The notes under the pieces: generated by a model
What the model was told of the DNA's origin: nothing
The model's database searches: none
What the model saw: only the letters and a program-made list of their open reading frames with translations
From: a virus
IMG/VR virus record: IMGVR_UViG_3300047322_000252
Coordinates: 54,221 to 118,220 of that record
Length of the DNA: 64,000 bases
Direction: 5' to 3' (one strand)
Translations under genes and position numbers: made by a program
Shown: positions 48,204 to 55,541 of the stretch, piece by piece
Numbering within the stretch: position 1 is the first letter of the stretch
How the letters are laid out: every line of letters starts with the position of its first letter

Positions 48204-48887
48204 ATGCCTCGCAAACGGCAGGAGGTATTCGGCCAGCAGAAGTTGGACATCGGTGAAGGGACATCCCAGACCTGGACCCCTTCGCCGGAAGTCGTGTCGG
48301 GCGCTAAGAAGTATGCAGCTTCACACGGCAGAGAGGTGTCGAGCGAGGGCCTTGGAACCATCCAGCATCAGGCCCGAACGGCCTATGCGACCCACTTGGA
48401 GCGGCGCAAGAATGAGGGCCAGCCCATGACCCCGGACACGTCGGCGTCATACGATGCGCTGCGCCAGGGCATCGGAGAGCAGTTCGCCCATCTGACCACG
48501 CCCAAGCACCAGGGCGGCATGGGCTTCCACTTCGAGGCCACGTCCCATGACCCGTATCCCACGGCCGAGCACATGGCTGCCGATGTGGCGCAAGGACGCA
48601 TCAAGGTCCTCTCCACCGCCAGTACAGGTGGGCACGGCCTCCTCTCGGACTTGGAGAATGACCAGTTTCGGGCTGTCCATGACGTGTTCGGCCACGCTGC
48701 AACGGGGCGAGGATTCTCACGGCACGGTGAGGAGGCTGCGTATCAGCATCACGCTCAGATGTTCGCCCCGGAGGCCCGGCCAGCACTCTCGGCTGAGCTT
48801 CGTTCGCAGACCGCCTCCCTCATCTTCTCCGGGGACTTCCCGCCCAACGCCCCGGTGAACCTGCCCAAGACCGGGAGGATGAAGTGA
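48204..48887 (+). CDS. Hypothetical phage protein with HDVFGH motif
   Basis: 227 residues. The most distinctive part is 'FRAVHDVFGHAATGRGFSRHGEEAAYQHHAQMF' (cut, ~residues 153-185): H-D-x2-G-H plus H-G-E-E and H-H, a set of possible metal ligands. I recall this motif in phage proteins and in large polyvalent proteins, but its activity is not established to my knowledge. The preceding ~150 residues are helical and Gln/His-rich. A CATACT box lies upstream and may be its promoter. Confidence 0.5.
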   Translation: MPRKRQEVFGQQKLDIGEGTSQTWTPSPEVVSGAKKYAASHGREVSSEGLGTIQHQARTAYATHLERRKNEGQPMTPDTSASYDALRQGIGEQFAHLTTPKHQGGMGFHFEATSHDPYPTAEHMAADVAQGRIKVLSTASTGGHGLLSDLENDQFRAVHDVFGHAATGRGFSRHGEEAAYQHHAQMFAPEARPALSAELRSQTASLIFSGDFPPNAPVNLPKTGRMK

Positions 48888-49609
48888 GCATCCAGAAGAA
48901 GGGCACTGCACAGATCCCGGGCCAGTTGAAGATGTTCATGACGCCTGACGAGATCCACGCTGAGTACCAGCCCTTGGACGCCGATCGTCACGAGCGGGGC
49001 ACCGACACGTACGTGAGCGGTAGCTCTTGGAACCCTGCTACGCCGTCCACTGGCGGGTCGGAGTGGGGCGACCTGGCCCATAACAAGGAGAAGCCCCCGC
49101 AGCCTCAGTACGGTGCCACGCCGGGCGGGGGCTGGTACAACCGCACCCAGGGCGGCGGCAAGTGGGTCACGCACGAGGTGACCGAGTCCGACGAGGACTT
49201 GTACGCCCGCAAGCTGAGCGAGGCCCAGGGCTACGCCGACGAGGACGAGTACCCCGAGCACAAGCTCATGGTGGGCAACTCATCCCGCTACAGCGGCGAG
49301 ACGTACCACTCGGCCCGCACCACGACGGGCGGCGGGCACGAGTCTTCGTGGGAGTCCGAGATGCGCTACACGCCGGGCAACAAGGCCACCCTGCACGAGG
49401 CCATCGGTGAGGAAGGTGTGAAGTCGCCCATCCGGCTGGGTCAGACCATCGGCAGCCAGGGCAAGCCCGAGATCGTTGGAGGGCATCACCGAGTGGCCTC
49501 AGCCACCGAGCACGCCCAGTACGGCAACTGGTCCCACCAGTTCCTGCCGGTGCTCCACTACAAGAACATCGGTGAGGCCAAGAGCGACCCGACGTTCAAG
49601 TACACGTGA
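48884..49609 (+). CDS. ParB-like nuclease-fold protein
   Basis: 241 residues from a GTG overlapping the previous stop. Residues ~165-215, 'LHEAIGEEGVKSPIRLGQTIGSQGKPEIVGGHHRVASA' (cut), contain the ParB/Srx motif G-H-H/R-R-V-A-A: an interacting helix, then 'GHHRVASA'. The N-terminal part is Gly/Tyr-rich. Such folds bind or cut DNA, or have CTP-dependent clamping. This could be partition-related, but no partner ParA is present here. Confidence 0.55.
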   Translation: MSIQKKGTAQIPGQLKMFMTPDEIHAEYQPLDADRHERGTDTYVSGSSWNPATPSTGGSEWGDLAHNKEKPPQPQYGATPGGGWYNRTQGGGKWVTHEVTESDEDLYARKLSEAQGYADEDEYPEHKLMVGNSSRYSGETYHSARTTTGGGHESSWESEMRYTPGNKATLHEAIGEEGVKSPIRLGQTIGSQGKPEIVGGHHRVASATEHAQYGNWSHQFLPVLHYKNIGEAKSDPTFKYT

Positions 49610-49794
49610 TGGACGACCGAGCGAAGCTACGAGGGGCGGTGACCCGGACCAGTCGCCAGTTCGACAAGATCCTCGCTCAGTACGGCGCCAACGACATCCC
49701 CGAGAGCCATCCGCTGCACGCCAAGGCGGTAGCAGCCAAGCAGAAGCACCGGGCGGCTACGCAGGCGCTGAGGGAGCACGAGCAGCGTGAATGA
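49609..49794 (+). CDS. Small helical protein
   Basis: 61 residues, TGATG coupled. 'AKLRGAVTRTSRQFDKILAQYG' and 'AKAVAAKQKHRAATQALREHEQ' are two amphipathic, charged helices likely to form a coiled coil. Its stop overlaps the next GTG. Confidence 0.5.
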   Translation: MDDRAKLRGAVTRTSRQFDKILAQYGANDIPESHPLHAKAVAAKQKHRAATQALREHEQRE

Positions 49795-50311
49795 GTGCCT
49801 GATCGTCTCCTTGGAGGACGTGTTGGCGATGGACGCCAACAACGCCTGGGCACGCAACGTGGACCTGTACGGCGCTCTTGGAGGGACCTTCCGCACTGTT
49901 GTCATCACACGGTGGGACCGTGAAGAGGCCAAGCGGTGGATGCGGGCCGAGCGGGTGCGCTACGACCTGCTCTTGGAGCGGGGCAACAGCATCCTGAACG
50001 ATCACGAGTGGAAGCTGCATGCGGTGACCGAGGTACAGGCGATGGGATGGCCCATCGGGGTGTACCTGGACAGTGACCCCGGCGTGGTCCAGGAGGTACT
50101 GGCCCGGGGCATCACCACGCTGTTGATCTCGTTTCGGGTGGCCCGGCCCAACTGGGTACCTGTTGTCGGTGCCCCTCGGGCTTGGGACGACCTGGTCGCC
50201 TTCATCGATGACCAACGGGAGGCCAACGGCGTGAGCGGGGAGGTCGTGGACGAGGTCGGTGGTGGGCGTCGGTCGAGATGGCCGGGTGAGGTCCAGGCTG
50301 ATGTGGGTTAG
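49787..50311 (+). CDS. HAD-like protein, second copy of fold
   Basis: 174 residues from a GTG overlapping the previous gene by 8 bases. 'ECLIVSLEDVLAMD' is the HAD motif I region with the first Asp replaced (LED), as in the gene at 13418; 'TVVITRWDREEAKRWM' resembles motif II and 'VYLDSDPGVVQEVLARGITTLLIS' resembles the last acidic motif DSDP. Possible nucleotidase/phosphatase or an inactive relative. Confidence 0.5.
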   Translation: MNECLIVSLEDVLAMDANNAWARNVDLYGALGGTFRTVVITRWDREEAKRWMRAERVRYDLLLERGNSILNDHEWKLHAVTEVQAMGWPIGVYLDSDPGVVQEVLARGITTLLISFRVARPNWVPVVGAPRAWDDLVAFIDDQREANGVSGEVVDEVGGGRRSRWPGEVQADVG

Positions 50312-50336
50312 CAGCCACGCCATCACCACGAACAGT

Positions 50337-50361
50337 GCTATGACAACAGTCAATGTCAATG
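50337..50361. repeat. Composite of motif A-like and motif B sites
   Basis: GCTATGACAAC (50337-50347, two mismatches) followed after one base by GTCAATGTCAATG (50349-50361, exact reverse motif B), between the gene ending at 50311 and the leaderless promoter at 50402. Confidence 0.6.
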
Positions 50362-50401
50362 CGTCTCTGAGCATGTTCCCGCCCTCCCAGTTGAGCCGAG
50401 C

Positions 50402-50413
50402 TACGCTACCGCC
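50402..50413 (+). promoter_or_regulatory. Candidate leaderless promoter (TACGCT)
   Basis: TACGCT 50402-50407, 6 nt before ATG 50414. Confidence 0.5.
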
Positions 50414-50725
50414 ATGGCTCTGAGCAAGAAGCCTGCCCAGGATGAGGGCACCATGATGGGCGGTAAGAAGGTGCGTACCGTTCGAGGTGGTGGCATCTGT
50501 TCGTCCGGGGACAAGCCTGCGCTCACCAGGGACACCTTGAAGACGGTCACCTGCCAGGCGACTCCTGGAGCGGACCCTCGGCCTCGCTGGCGGGTGGCTG
50601 GCTCCAACATCTCCTCCACCGGCTCACAAGGTTCACACGGCACCCGAGGTTCCCGGGGTAAGACGCACGGCTCTCCGACAGCGGAGAAGGAAAAGCCTCG
50701 TCTCCTGCGTCAGAGGAGCGGCTGA
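50414..50725 (+). CDS. Small basic protein, likely disordered
   Basis: 103 residues. Lys/Arg/Gly/Ser-rich: 'KKVRTVRGGGICSSGDKPALTR', then GSQGSHGTRGSRGKTHGS and a basic end. No fold recognised. Starts from a leaderless-type promoter, ends one base before the next start. Confidence 0.45.
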   Translation: MALSKKPAQDEGTMMGGKKVRTVRGGGICSSGDKPALTRDTLKTVTCQATPGADPRPRWRVAGSNISSTGSQGSHGTRGSRGKTHGSPTAEKEKPRLLRQRSG

Positions 50726-50726
50726 C

Positions 50727-51344
50727 ATGCCTGACTTCCACGGCTACGGCTACAACTCCTGGCAGACCCCTGGCTCGTGGGGCGGCGGCGGTATGTCCCG
50801 CTCCCGCATGGGTGTCTTCCACAACGGTGCCGTCTTCGGCACGCCGTTCAAGGGCGGGCCGTTGAAGGGGATGCAGCCCTCCAAGACGCCGAACACGCCC
50901 GGGGGCCGGGCCTTGGAGCCGCTGGGCGGCGTCGAGTGGGGCAAGGGCACCGCTGCGATCGGCAACGTGTTGAAGACCCGAGGGGCCGTGAAGCCCCGCT
51001 GGGGCACGTTCCAGGGCAGCACGCTGGCCTCGGCGCCGATGATGCAGCAACAGCCCGCCCTTGGAGCGGGTACACAGCCCATGGCCCTTGGAGCGGGCAC
51101 CGAGCAGTTGGCGCTCAACGCAGCCCCGGCTCGCCAGCTTGGAGGGCCGACAGCCCAGGGCGCTCTTCCTCGTGCCGCTCCACAGCCTCCTGGTCCCGTC
51201 GTGATGCCTTCTGGGCCTCGGCCCACGGGTCCGGCGCCCACACCGCTCGCTCTCGGCCCTGCTGGCTCCGCAGCGCCTCTTGGACCCACACGCCGGGGGC
51301 GTCAGAAGGCCTTCGCCGGGCAGATGAAGTTCGGAGAGGGCTGA
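50727..51344 (+). CDS. Gly/Pro-rich protein
   Basis: 205 residues. Starts with an aromatic/Gly segment 'FHGYGYNSWQTPGSWGGGGMSRSRMG', continues with Gly/Lys and a Pro/Ala-rich second half with repeats such as 'QPALGAGTQPMALGAGTEQLAL'. Mostly disordered; a flexible virion or surface protein is possible. TGATG couples it to the next gene. Confidence 0.45.
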   Translation: MPDFHGYGYNSWQTPGSWGGGGMSRSRMGVFHNGAVFGTPFKGGPLKGMQPSKTPNTPGGRALEPLGGVEWGKGTAAIGNVLKTRGAVKPRWGTFQGSTLASAPMMQQQPALGAGTQPMALGAGTEQLALNAAPARQLGGPTAQGALPRAAPQPPGPVVMPSGPRPTGPAPTPLALGPAGSAAPLGPTRRGRQKAFAGQMKFGEG

Positions 51345-51415
51345 TGTACATCGGCAGCGGCGTGGTCATCCTGATCATCGTCGTCATCGTCGTCGTCCTG
51401 CTGTTGCGGAGGTGA
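51344..51415 (+). CDS. 23-residue single-helix membrane microprotein
   Basis: MYIGSGVVILIIVVIVVV followed by LLLRR: almost wholly hydrophobic with two Arg at the end, a single membrane helix. The start shares one base with the previous stop (TGATG) and the next ribosome site (GGAGGTGAC) overlaps its stop. Phages use such peptides in lysis or superinfection exclusion; the role here is unknown. Confidence 0.55.
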   Translation: MYIGSGVVILIIVVIVVVLLLRR

Positions 51416-51416
51416 C

Positions 51417-51638
51417 ATGGGCTGGGGACCGGGGGAGTACCAGTGCAAGGCCTGCAAGGCCGGTCCTGGTGAGCCGTGCATGGGCGTGGGGCGAGATCGC
51501 AAGGCCGGGAAGCTCTACGCCCGAGGCACCCGCCAGTTCCATCCGTCTCGTGGTCCGGGGATGGGGATTCTGAGCCGGGACTACAACAAGAACCCCGAGC
51601 TACGGAACCAGCCGTACCCGGCCCCTGGGGAGGCCTGA
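51417..51638 (+). CDS. Small zinc-binding-like protein
   Basis: 73 residues with ribosome site GGAGGTGAC. 'CKACKAGPGEPCMGVG' gives C-x2-C-x8-C, plus basic residues afterwards, a zinc-knuckle-like start. Similar knuckles precede DNA- or RNA-binding proteins. No family assigned. Confidence 0.5.
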   Translation: MGWGPGEYQCKACKAGPGEPCMGVGRDRKAGKLYARGTRQFHPSRGPGMGILSRDYNKNPELRNQPYPAPGEA

Positions 51639-51640
51639 GC

Positions 51641-51859
51641 GTGTCCTGGCTCAACGACACCCAGTTCGCCGGGGAGTACACGGTGACGCAGGGGGAGTAC
51701 AACCGGGGCATGCGCCCGCAGGCGTCCCTTCAAGCTGCCGCCGTCAGCCGACGCCGTAACCAGTTCGGCAAGGCGCTGACTGGGGATGTGGTGCGGGCTG
51801 GGGCACGTCCTGCCGACAAGCAGGAGCGAGCCAGGCACCGGGTGATCAAGAGCATCTGA
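51641..51859 (+). CDS. Small hypothetical protein
   Basis: 72 residues from a GTG preceded by GGGGAGG. Arg/Gln-rich, 'SLQAAAVSRRRNQFGKALTG', no membrane segment. It is the last small gene before the leaderless promoter of the 443-residue gene. Confidence 0.45.
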   Translation: MSWLNDTQFAGEYTVTQGEYNRGMRPQASLQAAAVSRRRNQFGKALTGDVVRAGARPADKQERARHRVIKSI

Positions 51860-51861
51860 CG

Positions 51862-51874
51862 TAGCCTGCGTGTT
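51862..51874 (+). promoter_or_regulatory. Candidate leaderless promoter (TAGCCT) overlapping motif A-like site
   Basis: TAGCCT 51862-51867, 7 nt before GTG 51875. GTTGTGACACG (51872-51882) covers the start, so a binder could block initiation. Confidence 0.5.
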
Positions 51875-53206
51875 GTGACACGTCTCTACTTCGCTGGCGC
51901 CGAGCAGCCCTCGCATCGCAACCTGCTGAGTGACTGCGGCGTCGAGCGCTTCGCCATCAACCTGACCAACATCAACCGCACCGTGAGCGGCGCTTGGAAC
52001 GTCTTCGAGCACCTGCCTCCAGGAGCGGAGTGGATCGCCTACGCCGACGAGCAGACCACGTGGGAGATGGCCGAACCCTTCGTGCGCCAGGAGCCGTTGC
52101 TCACCCTGGGGCCACTGGAGTGGCACACGCACTTCGAGGACGAGACGGCCTTCGCCCCCTTCTACCAGGTGGGCCTCCAGGGCTGGACGTTCCCCACGAT
52201 CGCCCTGACGGACGACAACGTGAAGCACCAGAACGTGCTGCGGTCGATCCTGGCGGGCTACCGGGGCAACGCCCTCGTGGCCGTCACCGGGTCGAGCAAG
52301 GGCGGTGTGGAGCGCTTGGACGCTCTCGTCACCAGCGCCTGGTTCGCCGCTCAGCGCTTCGGAGAGACGCAGGTGTGGGGAGGAACCAAGCTGCATCGCT
52401 ACGCAGGCTCACGCAAGGCTGAGGCCCGTCCCAAGCACCGTGCCGACATCGAGCGGCTGGGCATCGACTACCGGCTGATCGAGGCCGACGATCCCGAGGA
52501 AACGGCCCGCCTCGCTGTTGTGTCATGGCTCGCCTGGGAGGAACGCCATGCTGTGACAGCACCGAACCTCCTCTCGCTGTCAAGCACAGAGGAGTACTCG
52601 GATCAAGACGGGATGGGATCGGCGCACGTGGGCCTTGCCAGCGTCACCTCCAAAGCCCGGCACGATCGAGAGCAAGTCCTGCTGCCGGTGATGGGCTTGG
52701 AAGACCACGAGGAGCGGACGGTTGACGGCGAGGGCCGGGAGACGGTCACGACGCATCAGTCGGTCCGAGGTGTGGGCGAACTCATGCGCTCGTGTGACTC
52801 GTGCTTCCTGGCCCCGAGGTGCCCGGCCTTCCAGCCTCAGCACACGTGCGCCTTCAAGATCCCGGTCGTGATCAGGAGCAAGGACCAGCTACAGGGCCTC
52901 ATGCGGTCCGTGATCGAGATCCAGGGCCAGCGGGTGCTCTTCGCCCGGTTCGCAGAAGAGATTGAGGGCCAGGGCCTCAACGGCGACCTCTCGGCCGAAA
53001 TCGACCGGCTGTTCAAGAGCCTGGCAGCGATGAAGGACATCAACGACACCCGGGACGTGCTCCGGCTAGAGCTAGAGGCCAAGGGCAACAGCGGGATGCT
53101 GTCCCGTCTGTTCGGCGCCGATGTCGGCAACACGGCCAAGGCCTTGCAGGCTCCCCTGCACTCTGATCAGGTCTTGGACGCCTTCGAGCGCACTCCGCAG
53201 CATTGA
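51875..53206 (+). CDS. Large hypothetical protein with Cys cluster
   Basis: 443 residues from GTG. The N-terminal ~190 residues ('RLYFAGAEQPSHRNLLSDCGVERFAINLTNI', cut; then 'WTFPTIALTDDNVK', 'ALVAVTGSSKGG') look like a TIM-barrel-like fold that begins 'YFAGAE...LL...GV', a pattern I associate with phage proteins of the DpdA/TGT neighbourhood, but not firmly. Residues ~308-325 hold CDSCFLAPRCPAF with a further Cys near 330, a possible Fe-S or zinc site. A coiled-coil tail follows. A DNA- or tRNA-modification role is a guess. Motif B lies at its end. Confidence 0.45.
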   Translation: MTRLYFAGAEQPSHRNLLSDCGVERFAINLTNINRTVSGAWNVFEHLPPGAEWIAYADEQTTWEMAEPFVRQEPLLTLGPLEWHTHFEDETAFAPFYQVGLQGWTFPTIALTDDNVKHQNVLRSILAGYRGNALVAVTGSSKGGVERLDALVTSAWFAAQRFGETQVWGGTKLHRYAGSRKAEARPKHRADIERLGIDYRLIEADDPEETARLAVVSWLAWEERHAVTAPNLLSLSSTEEYSDQDGMGSAHVGLASVTSKARHDREQVLLPVMGLEDHEERTVDGEGRETVTTHQSVRGVGELMRSCDSCFLAPRCPAFQPQHTCAFKIPVVIRSKDQLQGLMRSVIEIQGQRVLFARFAEEIEGQGLNGDLSAEIDRLFKSLAAMKDINDTRDVLRLELEAKGNSGMLSRLFGADVGNTAKALQAPLHSDQVLDAFERTPQH

Positions 53207-53213
53207 CACTGAC
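53201..53213 (+). repeat. Motif B copy CATTGACACTGAC
   Basis: Exact copy overlapping the stop of the 443-residue gene. Confidence 0.75.
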
Positions 53214-53312
53214 ACGCAGGTGACCAGCACCGTCGCTGGACTAGTCGAGACGGACAGCCGTGGCTCCGGTGCCGAGTAGTAGGAGGGTGCTGGTCGTCGT
53301 GATGATGCCCGA

Positions 53313-53348
53313 GGACCCCCGGCACTGTCAAGCAGTGTCCGGGGGTCC
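53313..53348. terminator. Bidirectional terminator
   Basis: Stem GGACCCCCGGCACTG against CAGTG-T-CCGGGGGTCC (one bulged T), between the convergent genes ending at 53206 (+) and 53372 (-). Confidence 0.75.
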
Positions 53349-53371
53349 GGGTTGGAACCTGACGTCTGTTC

Positions 53372-54709
53372 TCAGACCGGGAGTGTGAACCCCCGCCCCT
53401 TGACTTCGATGAGGCCCTGCTCCACCGCCAGGTCGAGCGCCGCCCCGCACCGCTCCGGGTGGGCCATGAAGCGGTTGGACTTGCGCATGACGTCCCGCTT
53501 CGAGAAGTCCGGGCCGACCTTCTGAGCGATCGCCATCAGGTGGACCAGGTCGTCGTCAGCGAAGCTGGCGCCCATCTCCCCGAACGCCCGCTTGGCGTCG
53601 ATCATCAGCGCCCGCAGGATGGCCTTGGCCGCTCCGGTGTCGTTCAGCGTCACCGTGTCCCGGCCGTTGACGATCGCCATGATGGCGGCGAGGCGGATGA
53701 AGTGACCACCACGGACCTTGGAAGCCCAGGCGGCGATCGAGCCGAGCATGCCGTCCGGCGCCATCAGCGGCTCAATCTCGTCCCGCCACTTCCCAATCTC
53801 CCGCACGGCGTCGCCGTTCCAGGTGATGGACTTGGGGTCCTTGTCGGAGTACCCCTTGACGATCCGAAGCATCTCGGCCTCGTACTCGCCCTGGGCCTCC
53901 GGGCTGGTCAGGTGCGGGCGGCTGATCCGCTGGCCGATCAGCGACTCCGGGTAGCTGATCAGGAACCGGGGCATCACGCCACGGTTCACCATGTCGGCGC
54001 CCAGGCTGTTCAGCACCGTGGGCTGCATCGCCAGCATCATGGTCAGGACCGGGCGGGCGATGGTCACCTGGCCGGTGCCACGACGGGCCTGCGTCAGCGT
54101 CTCGCCGTCGTAGCCCTTCAACAGGGCTTCCTTGGACCCGCCCCGGAAGTTGAGCAGACCCTCGGCCTCCGGGGAGGCGATGACCACCCGGCCGTTGTTG
54201 TCCTGCAACGCATCGATGAGCGCCGCAGGCGTGGCGTCGGTGAGGACGACCTGGGGGACCGCCTGGGAGGCCGACAGGCTCATGGCCCGCTCCGCAGCGG
54301 CAACCTCGGCCACGGCCTCTTCGATGGTCATGTTGCCCTTGGCGACCTCGTTCATCGCCTTGGCCTCGACTCGCTTGACGTACTTGCGGTTGACCCGGTT
54401 CCGGATGGCCTGGTACTTGGCGTCAGCGGCCTGCGTCACACCCGTCACATCGGTGAAGGCCCGGGTGACGGGGTCGAGCAGACGGGAGTAGACGGGGGAC
54501 TTGCCCTCGCCCGAGGCCAGGAGAGCCAGGGTGTAGAGCGTGGCTGGTTCCTTCCAGCCGGGGACCGGCATGGTGTTGGCACCGCCATTGATGGCTGAGG
54601 ACACGGCGCCCAACGACAGAAGGGCGACCGCATCGGTCGGGACCTGCAACTCGTCAGCCGTCTCGGTGACGAAGTCTGAGAGCCAGGAGGGAAGGTGATC
54701 GGTGAGCAT
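53372..54709 (-). CDS. DUF3987-like helicase/primase-associated protein
   Basis: 445 residues. N-terminus 'LPSWLSDFVTETADELQVPTDAVALLSLGAVSSAI' (cut), then P-loop-like 'ALLASGEGKSPVYSRLLDPV' and 'ARPVLTMMLAMQPTVLNSLG', the pattern of the DUF3987 family of mobile-element proteins, believed to be ATPases or primase-helicase accessories. The C-terminus has a winged-helix-like end ('LDLAVEQGLIEVKGRGF'). Likely a replication or plasmid-type maintenance protein. Transcribed from the motif-rich gap at 54.7-55.1 kb. Confidence 0.6.
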   Translation of the reverse strand: MLTDHLPSWLSDFVTETADELQVPTDAVALLSLGAVSSAINGGANTMPVPGWKEPATLYTLALLASGEGKSPVYSRLLDPVTRAFTDVTGVTQAADAKYQAIRNRVNRKYVKRVEAKAMNEVAKGNMTIEEAVAEVAAAERAMSLSASQAVPQVVLTDATPAALIDALQDNNGRVVIASPEAEGLLNFRGGSKEALLKGYDGETLTQARRGTGQVTIARPVLTMMLAMQPTVLNSLGADMVNRGVMPRFLISYPESLIGQRISRPHLTSPEAQGEYEAEMLRIVKGYSDKDPKSITWNGDAVREIGKWRDEIEPLMAPDGMLGSIAAWASKVRGGHFIRLAAIMAIVNGRDTVTLNDTGAAKAILRALMIDAKRAFGEMGASFADDDLVHLMAIAQKVGPDFSKRDVMRKSNRFMAHPERCGAALDLAVEQGLIEVKGRGFTLPV

Positions 54710-54815
54710 CAGGGTGTCTTTCTCGGTATCAGGGGTTTGTGTTCAGGTTCTGAATGAAGTGTACCACGCCCCCAGCACCTGTCATGGGCCAAACGGCCCA
54801 ATAACGGCACTCTCT

Positions 54816-54856
54816 GATGTGACAACGGTCACACCTTGTTGTCAACACAGTGTGAC
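54816..54856. promoter_or_regulatory. Nested operator-like repeats
   Basis: GATGTGACAAC, then GTCACAC and GTGTGAC arms flanking GTTGTCAACAC, all within 41 bp upstream of the minus-strand promoter at 54758. Confidence 0.5.
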
Positions 54857-55001
54857 GGCGTGGGGACCGGGACCGGGGTGGCGGAACCCCACAATCCCTG
54901 ACCGCTGCGGGGTCCCAGGACACAGGCGGCGGGAGCCTGCGCCCCTTCCCGCTTGCGATCGCCAACCCACGCCGTCACGGTTCAGGACCCTAACAATGGT
55001 C

Positions 55002-55033
55002 GATGCCCTGGTCAAGAATCTGACCAGGGCATC
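55002..55033. terminator. Terminator of the VWA operon
   Basis: Perfect 13-bp stem GATGCCCTGGTCA / TGACCAGGGCATC, 6-nt loop, just after the minus-strand gene ending at 55069. Confidence 0.8.
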
Positions 55034-55068
55034 TGTGGGGCTTCGGGTGCGGGTCCTTCCCGCCTGTC

Positions 55069-55470
55069 TCACGCCTTGACGATCTTCCGCTTCGGCTTGG
55101 CCGGGGCGCTGGTCCGCTTGGTGGCAGGTTTCGAGCCATTGCCATTGACACTGGCCTCTTCCCGAGCCGCCTTGATCGAGCGCAGGCTGGGGGACTTGGT
55201 CACGCCACGCTCCGAGGTCTGGTCCTCATGCTTCTGCACGACGACGTAGCCGTCCTCGGTGATCCGGACCCGGACCTTCAAGCCACGCCGGTTGGCCGAC
55301 GTGCGGACGACCCGTTCCAGTGAGACAGCGGGACCATCGAAGTCCTCGCCCGGGTGCAACTCATGGATGCGGCCATCGAACCACTCGGACCAGGGGTACG
55401 AGCGGCTGCGGGGTGTAGCGCTGTTCCTGGACACGAAGGTCCAGTCGAAACTCTTCAAGACGGTGGACAT
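55069..55470 (-). CDS. Hypothetical basic protein
   Basis: 133 residues; ribosome site AAGGAAGG at 55483-55490. N-terminal 'SFDWTFVSRNSATPRSRSYPWSEWFDGRIHEL' (cut) and 'LKVRVRITEDGYVVVQKHED' are mixed strand/helix; the C-terminus is Lys/Ala/Pro-rich (PATKRTSAPAKPKRKIVKA). It could bind nucleic acid. A one-mismatch motif B (55143-55155) with an extra half unit lies inside. Third gene of the VWA operon, though it has its own promoter at 55512. Confidence 0.5.
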   Translation of the reverse strand: MSTVLKSFDWTFVSRNSATPRSRSYPWSEWFDGRIHELHPGEDFDGPAVSLERVVRTSANRRGLKVRVRITEDGYVVVQKHEDQTSERGVTKSPSLRSIKAAREEASVNGNGSKPATKRTSAPAKPKRKIVKA

Positions 55471-55500
55471 GGTTGGGGTGTGCCTTCCTTAGGTGTTGGG

Positions 55501-55534
55501 GTTGTGATGACAGTGTAGCAGGTCGTTGTGAGAA
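55501..55534. promoter_or_regulatory. Minus-strand promoter with motif A-like sites
   Basis: AGTGTA (55512-55517, read TACACT) would start transcription near 55504, inside GTTGTGATGAC (55501-55511). GTTGTGAGAAC (55524-55534, one mismatch) lies just upstream. Confidence 0.5.
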
Positions 55535-55541
55535 CACAACG

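Larger units (their letters stand above)
54710..55068. other. Noncoding regulatory gap rich in inverted repeats
   Basis: About 360 bp without a convincing gene. It holds a TACACT box on the minus strand (54758-54763), a small GGGCC hairpin (54785-54800), a motif A copy with one mismatch (54816-54826), an inverted repeat GTCACAC...GTGTGAC (54828-54856) that encloses a second motif A-like site (54838-54848), and a terminator (55002-55033). It separates the DUF3987-like gene from the VWA operon. A short Cys-containing minus ORF (54729-54965) was not accepted. Confidence 0.6.

Noticed and set aside
53220-53279. 19-codon ORF after the 443-residue gene
   Set aside because: Too short, no ribosome site, and lies between a motif B copy and a terminator.
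54729-54965. Minus-strand 78-codon Cys-containing ORF
   Set aside because: Contains CDRCHIREC but crosses the nested operator repeats and the promoter-like box, with no ribosome site.
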